The position numbers were made by a program, and so were the translations under genes. The notes below the pieces were generated by a model. It searched no databases and was not told where the DNA came from. It was given only the letters and a program-made list of their open reading frames with translations. A DNA stretch of 64,000 nucleotides from Methylomarinum sp965277025 (GTDB taxonomy: Bacteria > Pseudomonadota > Gammaproteobacteria > Methylococcales > Methylomonadaceae): positions 1,798,001-1,862,000 of the forward strand of contig OZ255706.1 in NCBI GenBank assembly GCA_965277025.1, given 5' to 3'. Each line of letters starts with the position of its first letter. Position 1 is the first letter of the stretch. Shown piece by piece: positions 24,912 through 33,524 of the stretch.

Positions 24912-26774
24912 TTAAGCACCAAATACCTCGATCTGCTGTTTAATGCCTTCCACATCCAGGCCGGTCAAGGCCAGTAATTCCCCGCGGCTGCCTTGCTCGA
25001 TAAACTGATCAGGCAGGCCGATGTTCAACACCGGCATCAGAATCTGCTGGCTTTGCAGGAACTCGTTGACCGCGCTGCCGGCACCACCGGCGATGACATT
25101 TTCTTCCACCGTCACCAACATATCATGGCTTTTGGCCATTTCCAGAATCATGTCTTCATCCAGCGGTTTGATAAAACGCATATTCACCACCGTCGCGCCC
25201 AACTGTTTGCCGACTTCCAGTGATGGCGTAACCACAGAACCCCAGGCCAGAATAGCGATACGGCCGCCTTGATGACGAATTTCCGCCTTGCCCAGCGGCA
25301 ATGTCGAAAGAGTATCCTGCACAGCGACGCCCGGACCTTTGCCGCGCGGATAACGCACCGCCGCCGGGCCTTCATATTTGAACCCGGTGGTCAACATTTG
25401 CCGGCATTCATTCTCATCGGCCGGGGCCATCAACACCATATTCGGAATGCAGCGCAAAAAGCTGATATCGAACACACCGGCATGCGTCGGGCCATCAGGA
25501 CCCACAAGACCTGCCCGATCCAGCGCGAACAACACATCCAGATTCTGGATGGCGACATCATGAATCAATTGATCATAGGCGCGCTGCAAAAAGGTCGAAT
25601 AAATCGCCACCACCGGTTTCTCACCCATACAGGCCAGTCCCGCCGCCAGAGTGACGGCATGCTGCTCGGCAATGGCGACATCGAAATAGCGGTCCGGGAA
25701 ACGCTCGGAAAACTGCACCAGCCCCGAGCCTTCACGCATTGCAGGCGTGATGCCGGTGAGACGTTCGTCTTGTTCCGCCATATCATACAACCACTGGCCG
25801 AATACCTGGGTATAGGTTGGGTGGGAAGAGGGTGCTGATTTGGGTAGATGATTCAGTTTTGGGTCGAAGGCCGGCACCCCATGATAAGCCAAAGGATCTT
25901 TCTCGGCAGGTTCAAACCCCTTACCTTTTTGCGTGACCACATGCAAGAACACAGGCCCCGACAAATCCTTGATATTCTCCAGTGTAGAGACCAGCATATC
26001 GACATCATGGCCATCGATCGGCCCGATATAATTAAAACCTAATTCCTCAAACAAAGTGCCCGGCGCAATCATGCCCTTGACATGCTCCTCGGTGCGCCGC
26101 GCCAACTCCCAGACACTGGGCATGGCGCTCAGAACTTTCTTGCTTTCTTCCCGTACCGACGAATACAAGCGGCTGGAAATCACCTTGGTCAGATACTTGT
26201 TCAACGCGCCGACATTCGGCGAAATCGACATATCGTTATCATTTAAAATGACCAGCAAATCCGCATCGACATCGCCGGCGTGATTCATCGCCTCAAAGGC
26301 CATACCGCCGGTAATGCTGCCATCACCGATAATCGCCACACAATGGCGTTTTTCCCCTTTTAGCTTCGATGCGATCGCCATGCCCAATGCAGCGCTGATC
26401 GAGGTACTGGAATGGCCGACACCAAAAGCGTCATATTCGCTTTCCTCCCGGTTCGGGAAAGCGCAAATACCATTCAATGTACGAATAGTTGACATCTTGT
26501 CCTTGCGGCCGGTCAGAATCTTGTGCGGATAAGCCTGATGACCGACATCCCAGACCAATTGATCATGTGGGGTATCGAAGACATAATGCAGCGCTACCGT
26601 CAATTCCACCGTACCGAGCCCAGCAGAAAAATGGCCACCGGACAAGCTGACCGTATGGGTCAGAAACTGGCGCAACTCTTGCGCCACTTGCTTGAGCTTG
26701 GTGGGCGGCAGTTGACGCAGGTCGTCCGGGGTGATGATTTGATCGAGTAACGGGGTTTCTGTTTGTAATGTCAT
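24912..26774 (-). CDS. dxs: 1-deoxy-D-xylulose-5-phosphate synthase
   Basis: 620 residues, standard size. The thiamine diphosphate motif GDGSITGGMAFEAMNHAGDVDADLLVILNDNDMSIS and the active-site stretch SLSGGHFSAGLGTVELTVALHYVF near the N-terminus are clear; the Pyr and C-terminal transketolase domains follow (AIAEQHAVTLAAGLA, LDRAGLVGPDGPTHAG). It makes DXP from pyruvate and glyceraldehyde-3-phosphate, the first step of the MEP isoprenoid route. It lies downstream of copD in the hopanoid operon and so supplies precursor for squalene. Confidence 0.97.
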   Translation of the reverse strand: MTLQTETPLLDQIITPDDLRQLPPTKLKQVAQELRQFLTHTVSLSGGHFSAGLGTVELTVALHYVFDTPHDQLVWDVGHQAYPHKILTGRKDKMSTIRTLNGICAFPNREESEYDAFGVGHSSTSISAALGMAIASKLKGEKRHCVAIIGDGSITGGMAFEAMNHAGDVDADLLVILNDNDMSISPNVGALNKYLTKVISSRLYSSVREESKKVLSAMPSVWELARRTEEHVKGMIAPGTLFEELGFNYIGPIDGHDVDMLVSTLENIKDLSGPVFLHVVTQKGKGFEPAEKDPLAYHGVPAFDPKLNHLPKSAPSSHPTYTQVFGQWLYDMAEQDERLTGITPAMREGSGLVQFSERFPDRYFDVAIAEQHAVTLAAGLACMGEKPVVAIYSTFLQRAYDQLIHDVAIQNLDVLFALDRAGLVGPDGPTHAGVFDISFLRCIPNMVLMAPADENECRQMLTTGFKYEGPAAVRYPRGKGPGVAVQDTLSTLPLGKAEIRHQGGRIAILAWGSVVTPSLEVGKQLGATVVNMRFIKPLDEDMILEMAKSHDMLVTVEENVIAGGAGSAVNEFLQSQQILMPVLNIGLPDQFIEQGSRGELLALTGLDVEGIKQQIEVFGA

Positions 26775-26775
26775 A

Positions 26776-28407
26776 TTAATAAAGCGGTTCTTGATAGAAC
26801 ATCAGGATGATGCCAATCTGAAATAAGGCGAATACCGAAACAAATCCTGCCCATTCTTTTACCGGTGAATCCAGTTTTAGCTCCAGCCAGCGGCCGCAGG
26901 CGAGAATCAGGGCGAACAACCCCATCAGGGTATGGCCGACCTGAATCAGAAAAGCGGTTTTGGGCTGAAAGCCAACATGAGAGTGGGCCAGCAACATCAA
27001 GCCGCCGAAGGCCGCCAGAACAGGGAATACATAGGGCAGTCGGCTATTTGGGTCCTGAGTCATTCTGGCCTTGACTTCCATCACGCCCAGCATGAAGACC
27101 AGCAAGGTGGCAATGCGGTGCTGCAGAACTTCACCATTGTTGAAGGTGCTTTCCCAAAAACCGATTGGACCGAGTGGCCAGGTTTCTGCATCACTGTGGA
27201 AAAACAAAAAGATGCCCAGCAAAATGAAGCCGACCGGCCAGTATTTCGCCCAGGAAAAGCGTTTGTTATACGAGAGCATGGCGAAAAGGCTCATCACGGT
27301 CAGAAAAATGCCGGAAATATTGTGATTGTAATCCGACCAGGCTGTCGCCGCTTCAGATGGAACCTGATTGACGATAGCTGTCCGTCCGGCTTCACCGGCC
27401 AACAAAGCTTCATGACTGGGAGATTCAAAACGAGGTATGCGGGGAGAAAAAGAGTGTAATACTTCCTGCCAGCTTGCGGTCAAAGTCGGAATATCGACGG
27501 CAGGCGGCTGCGAGGCCAGACTGGCGGCCGTGAATAACAGTGTGATCAGAATCAGTAATTCGGTTTCAATGTAATACGGAACGCGGCGTTCGAGTTTGTG
27601 TTTGTCATTGCTCAGGAAATAATCATGGACCGCCTGGCGATTGACATAGGCAAAGCCCAGGGCGATGAACAGCATGATTATTTTGACCATGAGTAGATTG
27701 CCGTAACCCGTGCCAATAAAGCCATTCCAGCTGGTAATATAATTCAAGGCGATAGGGATGCCGGTGGCCAGAATCGCCAAAACGGAGGCAATACCCATTG
27801 CCGAGAAACGCCATAACAGAGTTGGCCATAACTCGGCATCGGCCTGGTTTTCACGTTTTAAACGCCAAACGGCCAGAATCTGGAAGATGCTGCCGATCCA
27901 GGCGGCGGCCGCGACTTGATGCAATGCCGCCAAGGTCATCAACAAAGTGCGGTTTTCCAGCCGGCTGGCGCCATGCACCAACCAGGCGCTGGCGATGATG
28001 ACAGGCAAGGCTAACAATGCCGCGTTGATCCAGTGATGTTTGGATCGGGGATTATATTTTAAATGTTTGCTAAGGTAATAGCCCAAAACCAGAGCAAACA
28101 GGGCTCTGGTCATCCCTGCCTGAAACTGGACGGTTTCAGCGAAAGCAGGAAAGGGCCAGCGGTCCAGTGTGGCAGTCATGAGCCAGATTTTCAGGATAAT
28201 CTTGAAAACCTGTGTCAATGCGACGGCGAAAGCGCCCCACTGAAGCAATTTTATGCTGCAGCCTGTCAGCGCGTCGTTATAAAGTGGATGTGGTCGCCAT
28301 GGCGTCAACACAAACAAACCCCACAGCAGACCGCCAATGACCATGCAATAAAAACTCAGATCAACGCCACCGATCATGGAATCGAGAAAATCAGCTATGC
28401 CTTCCAT
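26776..28407 (-). CDS. copD: CopD-family copper transport membrane protein
   Basis: 543 residues with about 13 membrane helices. The N-terminal half fits CopD (MVIGGLLWGLFVLTPWRPH; AALHQVAAAAWIGSIFQILAVWRL; GYGNLLMVKIIMLFIALGFAYVNRQAV). The C-terminal half is a further helical domain (RIATLLVFMLGVMEVKARM; HVGFQPKTAFLIQVGHTLMGLFALILACGRWLELK). Histidines in the helices could carry copper. With periplasmic CopC upstream it would import copper across the inner membrane. It ends one base before the dxs start and begins 6 bp after copC. Confidence 0.85.
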   Translation of the reverse strand: MEGIADFLDSMIGGVDLSFYCMVIGGLLWGLFVLTPWRPHPLYNDALTGCSIKLLQWGAFAVALTQVFKIILKIWLMTATLDRWPFPAFAETVQFQAGMTRALFALVLGYYLSKHLKYNPRSKHHWINAALLALPVIIASAWLVHGASRLENRTLLMTLAALHQVAAAAWIGSIFQILAVWRLKRENQADAELWPTLLWRFSAMGIASVLAILATGIPIALNYITSWNGFIGTGYGNLLMVKIIMLFIALGFAYVNRQAVHDYFLSNDKHKLERRVPYYIETELLILITLLFTAASLASQPPAVDIPTLTASWQEVLHSFSPRIPRFESPSHEALLAGEAGRTAIVNQVPSEAATAWSDYNHNISGIFLTVMSLFAMLSYNKRFSWAKYWPVGFILLGIFLFFHSDAETWPLGPIGFWESTFNNGEVLQHRIATLLVFMLGVMEVKARMTQDPNSRLPYVFPVLAAFGGLMLLAHSHVGFQPKTAFLIQVGHTLMGLFALILACGRWLELKLDSPVKEWAGFVSVFALFQIGIILMFYQEPLY

Positions 28408-28413
28408 CGTTAG

Positions 28414-28779
28414 TTACTCGGCTGCAGTGACGGGTAAAACCTGAAAATAAACAATATCTTCGCTCAAATGACCATCGGCGGCGGAAATACTCAGTTTCAA
28501 CGCATATTTGCCTGGTGAGAGGGGCGGTAAGTCGATGACGACCTGGCCGGGCTTTTCACCGAGTGAGGCGTTGACCAGTTGCATCTTGTCGCCTTCGCTG
28601 ACCAGAAAAATCTGCGATAAATCCAGCTCAACACGGGAGTTGAATGTCAACTTGACCTGCGCCGGTTGATTGGCTGTGATTTCGGTGACATCCAGGGATG
28701 AATGAGTGACTACGGCATGGGACCAGGCCAGACTGGATAATAAGGAAAGACACAGAAAAAAGAAATGCGTTATTTTCAT
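28414..28779 (-). CDS. copC: CopC-family periplasmic copper-binding protein
   Basis: 121 residues: signal peptide MKITHFFFLCLSLLSSLAWS, cleavage before HAVVTHSS. This leaves His as the first mature residue, the amino-terminal ligand of the CopC Cu(II) site. The other ligands are probably in SAADGHLSEDIVYF near the C-terminus (Asp and His). The Met-rich Cu(I) site of some CopC proteins is absent. It is paired with copD and lies between hpnO and dxs. Confidence 0.87.
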   Translation of the reverse strand: MKITHFFFLCLSLLSSLAWSHAVVTHSSLDVTEITANQPAQVKLTFNSRVELDLSQIFLVSEGDKMQLVNASLGEKPGQVVIDLPPLSPGKYALKLSISAADGHLSEDIVYFQVLPVTAAE

Positions 28780-28791
28780 GACGATCTCCTG

Positions 28792-30177
28792 TTATTTTTT
28801 GTTTTTTAAAGCATGGCTGGCCAGGTTTTTGCCCAAATCCCAGATTGAGCCGGGTATTTGATGGGTATCGGCAATGGCTTGGTCAAAAGACTGGATGATC
28901 AAGTCTTTATCTTTTTCGGTCAGGTTCAGTGGCGGTAACAGTTTGACGACATTCATGCCGTGACCGGCTACCTGGGTGAGGATTTTGTGTTCCTTGAACA
29001 AAGGGATGGTGATCATTTGGCAGAACAAACCCTTGTTGGCAGCTTCCAGCATCGCCCAGGCCGCTTTTAATTTAAGGCTTTTGGGGGAATGGAATTCCAC
29101 CGCAATCATCATGCCTTTGCCGCGTGCTTCTTTCAGGAATTCATATTTTTCCGCCATATCGTTGATGGACGCGATAATTTCTTCACCGATTCTGGCGCTG
29201 TTTTCCACCAGTTTTTCTTCCCGAATCACTTCCAGGGTCGCAAGTCCCGCAGCCATGGCCATATTGTTTTTGGAAAAAGTGGAACCATGTACGACGGCCC
29301 GGTCCATACGGTTGAATACCGTATCCATGATTTTTTCGGTCATGGCCACCGCGCCAACCGGAATAAAACCGCCGGACAGCGCCTTGGCCATGCAAATCAT
29401 ATCCGGTTCGACACCCCAGTGCTCGATCGCCCAGAATTTTCCGGTGCGCCCCAGACCGGTTTGCACCTCATCGGCGACAAACAAGGTGCCATATTTTTTA
29501 CATAACTTTTGCACTTCGGGCAGATAGTTGTCACCTGGAACATTGACACCTTTGCCTTGCACCGGTTCGACGATGAAGGCGGCCACATCTTTATTGCTCA
29601 GCGCCTTCTCCAATGCGGTTAGATCATTGAAGGGCACGGATTCGCAGCCTGGCAGTAATGGCCCAAAACCTTCGCGGAAGATTTGTTCTCCGTTCAACGA
29701 TAATGAACCCAGCGTCAGACCATGAAAACTGTGTTCACAGAAGACGATTTTTTTCCGTCTGGTCGTGTAGCGGGCGAATTTTATCGCCGCTTCCACCGAT
29801 TCTGTCCCGGAGTTACAGAAAAACATCTTGTTTAAATTGTCAGGCGTGGTCGTGAGGATGCGTTCGGCCAACAGACCACTCAACAACGAGACATCCATTT
29901 GCACCAGGTTGGGTAATTCCAGCTCCAGGGTTTCTTTCAAGGCGCTGACCACGGTTGGATGATTGCGGCCGATGGCGAATGCGCCAAAACCGCTGAGCAG
30001 GTCCAGATATTCCTGGCCTTCCTCATCATATAAATATTGGCCGACAGCCCGTTTATAATTACGGTCGTAGCCGATAGTGCGCAGCACGCGCACCATTTGG
30101 TTATTTAAATGTTGTTCATGCAAATCAAATTTCTGATCAAAATGTTGCTCAAACAAGTCTGCAATACTGAATGACAT
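28792..30177 (-). CDS. hpnO: Class III aminotransferase, HpnO-like (aminobacteriohopanetriol formation)
   Basis: 461 residues with the PLP fold of class III aminotransferases. Visible: FFCNSGTESVEAAIKFARYTTRRKKI (phosphate-binding), LFVADEVQTGLGRTGKFWA (conserved Asp), and the Schiff-base Lys in MICMAKALSGGFIPVGA. Similarity alone would fit ornithine-type enzymes. The operon with shc, hpnG and hpnN points to HpnO, which aminates a ribosylhopane-derived aldehyde to give 35-aminobacteriohopanetriol. It is 12 bp after hpnN. Confidence 0.85.
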   Translation of the reverse strand: MSFSIADLFEQHFDQKFDLHEQHLNNQMVRVLRTIGYDRNYKRAVGQYLYDEEGQEYLDLLSGFGAFAIGRNHPTVVSALKETLELELPNLVQMDVSLLSGLLAERILTTTPDNLNKMFFCNSGTESVEAAIKFARYTTRRKKIVFCEHSFHGLTLGSLSLNGEQIFREGFGPLLPGCESVPFNDLTALEKALSNKDVAAFIVEPVQGKGVNVPGDNYLPEVQKLCKKYGTLFVADEVQTGLGRTGKFWAIEHWGVEPDMICMAKALSGGFIPVGAVAMTEKIMDTVFNRMDRAVVHGSTFSKNNMAMAAGLATLEVIREEKLVENSARIGEEIIASINDMAEKYEFLKEARGKGMMIAVEFHSPKSLKLKAAWAMLEAANKGLFCQMITIPLFKEHKILTQVAGHGMNVVKLLPPLNLTEKDKDLIIQSFDQAIADTHQIPGSIWDLGKNLASHALKNKK

Positions 30178-30189
30178 GAAAACCTCGAT

Positions 30190-32796
30190 TTAGTTGACGC
30201 GCGGTTTACCGTAAAAAGCCGGTAAAACGATGAGTGTACAAAGTAGAGTGAAAGTGATGCCAATGGCTAATAAAAGACCCATGCTGGCGGTTCCCTGATG
30301 CGGCGTGAAAGCCAGACTGGAGAAACTGTACAAGGTGGTCAGTGAGCTGAAAAATACGCCACGGGCGGAACTACTTTCCAGAATGTTCGGATGACCGGAT
30401 TCAAGACGCTGTAAAATATGAATGCCACTGTCGACCCCCATGCCTAATAATAAAGGCAATGCGATGATATTGGCAAAATTGAAACTGTTATGCAGCAGAA
30501 CATTGGCGGCCCCGGTCAGTAGGCCTGCCAAAAGCAATGGTCCTATAATTAATAAGGTTTTTTTCATGTTTCTGAAAATCAATAACAATAACAGGAAAAT
30601 GGCGATCAGTGCTGAGCTAAAGGCTTCAATGAAGGCATTGACAACTGCTACGCCTGATGCCTGGTCGGCAACGGGTAAACCGCTTGCTGTAGGTGCTATC
30701 TGGGTCACTTCACTGACAAATTGTTTCAGGTTATGGACATCATTAAGATCTTTTTCCGGGATAATCAGAACGCGATACAAACCCTCTTTACTGACCCAGT
30801 TTCTACGCAGATAATCTGGCAAATCCTTTAATTCATAAGGATAAGCGGATAAGCTGACTTTCATGCGTTGCATGGTGTAAGGCAGTAACTCCAAAATGTT
30901 GCGTTCCAGCTCCCTGGCCGCCTGTTCGGGATTATCGCCAGTTGCCAAAACACGCAAGTTTTGCTGTAAGCGCACTAAAATATCTCGTTGCGGAATATCA
31001 GGCTGTTGCTCAAGCAAACGAGAGATGTTTTGCAAAAAAGTGTTGATGGCCTGTAATGGTTGAGTATTTTCCAGTGGCTGATTGAAGCCCTCTAATTGAT
31101 TACCTAAAATCAAATCCAGTTCTTCAATGATTTCCAGCTTTTCATCCTGGTTTTTGGCGACCAGGTCGCTGATGGTAATGGCCTCATGCACCGTGGGCAG
31201 TTGTTTGAGTTTTTGCGCCAGTTTTCTCGCTTCTTCCAGGGTTGGCGCCAGTGCGGATAAAGCGAAAGGCGAGTCGTCTTTGGATTTTAATAATTCCTTG
31301 ATGGTCGAAACCGATTCGCTTTCAGGGTCCCTGAGATTGATCGGATTGGAGTCAAAGACCAGTTGCGTCAGAATTGCACCTGACGCCAAGGCGAAAACAA
31401 CGGAATAAACCTTGATGCGTGTCGCTTGTCGATAAGGCAGTTCCACCAAAAATCTGGGAACCCAGTGTTGTTTGAAGGGCTTTACATTATTGACCGGCAT
31501 GATTTTCAAAATGGCCGGCAGCAAGGTCAAGGAAATGACCAGGCCGATAAACATACCGACCCCTGAGATGATGCCGAGTTCGGAAACACCGATGAAATCA
31601 GTCGGAATAAAGGCGAAAAAACCGATCGACGTGGTGAACGCGCACAAAAAGATGGATACGCCTATGGTTTTGATGGTGTGGATGATGGCAGCGCTGTTGT
31701 CCATATTTTGAGCGCGGCATTCCCGGTAATGCAGGCAGATATGAATGGCGTAATCAACGCCCAGGCCAATGTATAAAACGGCAAAGGCAATGGAAATGAG
31801 ATTTAAATGACCAATTGCGAGGGTGGCAAAACCGGCGGTTAAAATCAGGCCCAGAATGAGCGTGATGAATGTGGCCAGCAATAATTTGAAAGATCGCAAG
31901 CCGACCAGTAAAGAACTGCATACCAATAGTAAAGAGACGATGCCGGCAATTTCAGCCCCGCGTGTGACGCTTTCCAGTTCTTCATGCTCGAGAGCTGTTT
32001 CTCCGGTAATGCGAATTGTAACGGAAGGACTTTGCTGTACGATTTCTTTAACCAGAGATCTTGCCGCAAGAAAGGCTTTTTCAGTAGGCATGATTTCATT
32101 GAAGTCCATTTTGGGGCGTGCAATCACCAATGAGCGATTTTTTTCCGTATTCAAACGCGTTGAGGCCAATAACTTTTGCCAGGACAATCGCTGTGGTTTG
32201 CCATTTAATTGTGCTTCGACAGTGTTGTTAATAGCTTTCAGCAGTGGATCGAGATCCATCGGCAAGTCATCATCACTTTGCTTTTCAAGCGCATTGTTGA
32301 TGATGCTGAACAAGCCCTCCAGGCTGTAATGTTGAGATAAGTAACCGATGAATGGCTGTGCATCAGTTAATTTTGTTGCCAGATCTTCAAGCTCGTCGAT
32401 ATCGAGAAACAACAAGGCCTGTTGACGAAAAAATGGATTATCGGTCGGGATATATGCGGATATAAAATAATCTTTTTGTTGCCTTAAACGGTGGAGTAAC
32501 TGATTGGCGGCAATCGAGGTTTCTTCCGGCGTTTTGGCTTCGACAACAAATAAAATAGCCCCTTTATCTTGTGGGAAGGCCTCTTCCAGACGTTTTCGGT
32601 TAATTTGGAACGGCAGGTCGGGCGCCAGCATTTCGGCGGTGTTAGTGTTGACGCCAAGGTGATTGATTGTGTAGTACAGGCTGTAACAAGCCAGCAAGAT
32701 AAATACCACAATGATGGTGACAGGAAAACGCAATACGCCGCGGCTCCAGTGGACGAGAAAATTTTCCAGTCGTGTGTCGGGTGAAGTGTCCTTCAT
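30190..32796 (-). CDS. hpnN: Hopanoid transporter HpnN (RND superfamily)
   Basis: 868 residues with the RND/MMPL layout: one N-terminal helix (TIIVVFILLACYSLYYTI), a large periplasmic domain, six helices including VLYIGLGVDYAIHICLHYREC, then a second periplasmic loop and six more helices with LLLGMGVDSGIHILQRLE. The paired GxGxDxxIH motifs are typical of HpnN. It moves hopanoids from inner to outer membrane. Its ATG overlaps the hpnG stop (ATGA). Confidence 0.92.
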   Translation of the reverse strand: MKDTSPDTRLENFLVHWSRGVLRFPVTIIVVFILLACYSLYYTINHLGVNTNTAEMLAPDLPFQINRKRLEEAFPQDKGAILFVVEAKTPEETSIAANQLLHRLRQQKDYFISAYIPTDNPFFRQQALLFLDIDELEDLATKLTDAQPFIGYLSQHYSLEGLFSIINNALEKQSDDDLPMDLDPLLKAINNTVEAQLNGKPQRLSWQKLLASTRLNTEKNRSLVIARPKMDFNEIMPTEKAFLAARSLVKEIVQQSPSVTIRITGETALEHEELESVTRGAEIAGIVSLLLVCSSLLVGLRSFKLLLATFITLILGLILTAGFATLAIGHLNLISIAFAVLYIGLGVDYAIHICLHYRECRAQNMDNSAAIIHTIKTIGVSIFLCAFTTSIGFFAFIPTDFIGVSELGIISGVGMFIGLVISLTLLPAILKIMPVNNVKPFKQHWVPRFLVELPYRQATRIKVYSVVFALASGAILTQLVFDSNPINLRDPESESVSTIKELLKSKDDSPFALSALAPTLEEARKLAQKLKQLPTVHEAITISDLVAKNQDEKLEIIEELDLILGNQLEGFNQPLENTQPLQAINTFLQNISRLLEQQPDIPQRDILVRLQQNLRVLATGDNPEQAARELERNILELLPYTMQRMKVSLSAYPYELKDLPDYLRRNWVSKEGLYRVLIIPEKDLNDVHNLKQFVSEVTQIAPTASGLPVADQASGVAVVNAFIEAFSSALIAIFLLLLLIFRNMKKTLLIIGPLLLAGLLTGAANVLLHNSFNFANIIALPLLLGMGVDSGIHILQRLESGHPNILESSSARGVFFSSLTTLYSFSSLAFTPHQGTASMGLLLAIGITFTLLCTLIVLPAFYGKPRVN

Positions 32797-33524
32797 AATG
32801 ATTTTGTATTGGCGCTCGGCGATTCAAAACCAGTTATTCTATCAAGTTGAGCAGCTATTGCGGTTAAAGTTTTGCGCGCAGCAGAAAATGCCAGGCCTAA
32901 CTGAATGAGTGCTGGTATTTCACCTGGGTGGAGGAGCAAATAGCGTAGCAGCTTTGGCAGTTCAACGACTCCTTGCTCGTTGATGGCGTAAACTACCGCA
33001 TCAGGCAGATTCATCTCGGCATCATCAGCAATAGCCCGAATAATCAGGAAAGTTTTGTCATGCTGCTTGGCGATGCGGGCGATAGCCGCGCTTTCCATAT
33101 CGACAGCAATGGCTCGGGTCTGCCTGAAAAGATGCTGTTTGGCTGTGGTTGTGGCGACAATATGTCGGCTTTCGGCCAAGGGTTCAAGATTGGGTGAAAA
33201 AGATTGCAGCGTCTGCCGGGCATGATTCAGACACATGCGGGCGCACGGGATGTTCGTCTGGTCGGCGCCAATCAAAGAGTTAGCCAGAATCAGGTCGCCG
33301 GGCTTCAAATGCTCGGCCAGCGCTGCGGCGCAGCCCCAGCTGATGAGTTTTTCCGCACCATGGTCGATTAAACATTTTGCCGCTTTTGCTGCATTTTCAG
33401 GCCCGGTCCCGGCCAGCAACAGCAAGATGTCATCATTCAGCGGAACAATGTCTCCTTGCCGTGCTTTGGTCGAGGTCAGCGTGCTGAGTTCTTCCGGCAG
33501 CGCAACAATAATACCAATAATCAC
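32793..33524 (-). CDS. hpnG: Adenosylhopane nucleosidase/phosphorylase HpnG
   Basis: 243 residues from a GTG (33522-33524) overlapping the shc stop as GTGA; an ATG at 33563 would overlap shc by 43 bp. Nucleoside phosphorylase-like fold: IGIIVALPEELSTL, LLAGTGPENAAKAAKCLI, LISWGCAAALAEHLKPGDLILA and the MES/Asp region IAVDMESAAIARIAKQH with IIRAIADDAE. It removes adenine from adenosylhopane made by HpnH. Tightly coupled to shc and hpnN. Confidence 0.88.
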   Translation of the reverse strand: MIIGIIVALPEELSTLTSTKARQGDIVPLNDDILLLLAGTGPENAAKAAKCLIDHGAEKLISWGCAAALAEHLKPGDLILANSLIGADQTNIPCARMCLNHARQTLQSFSPNLEPLAESRHIVATTTAKQHLFRQTRAIAVDMESAAIARIAKQHDKTFLIIRAIADDAEMNLPDAVVYAINEQGVVELPKLLRYLLLHPGEIPALIQLGLAFSAARKTLTAIAAQLDRITGFESPSANTKSL

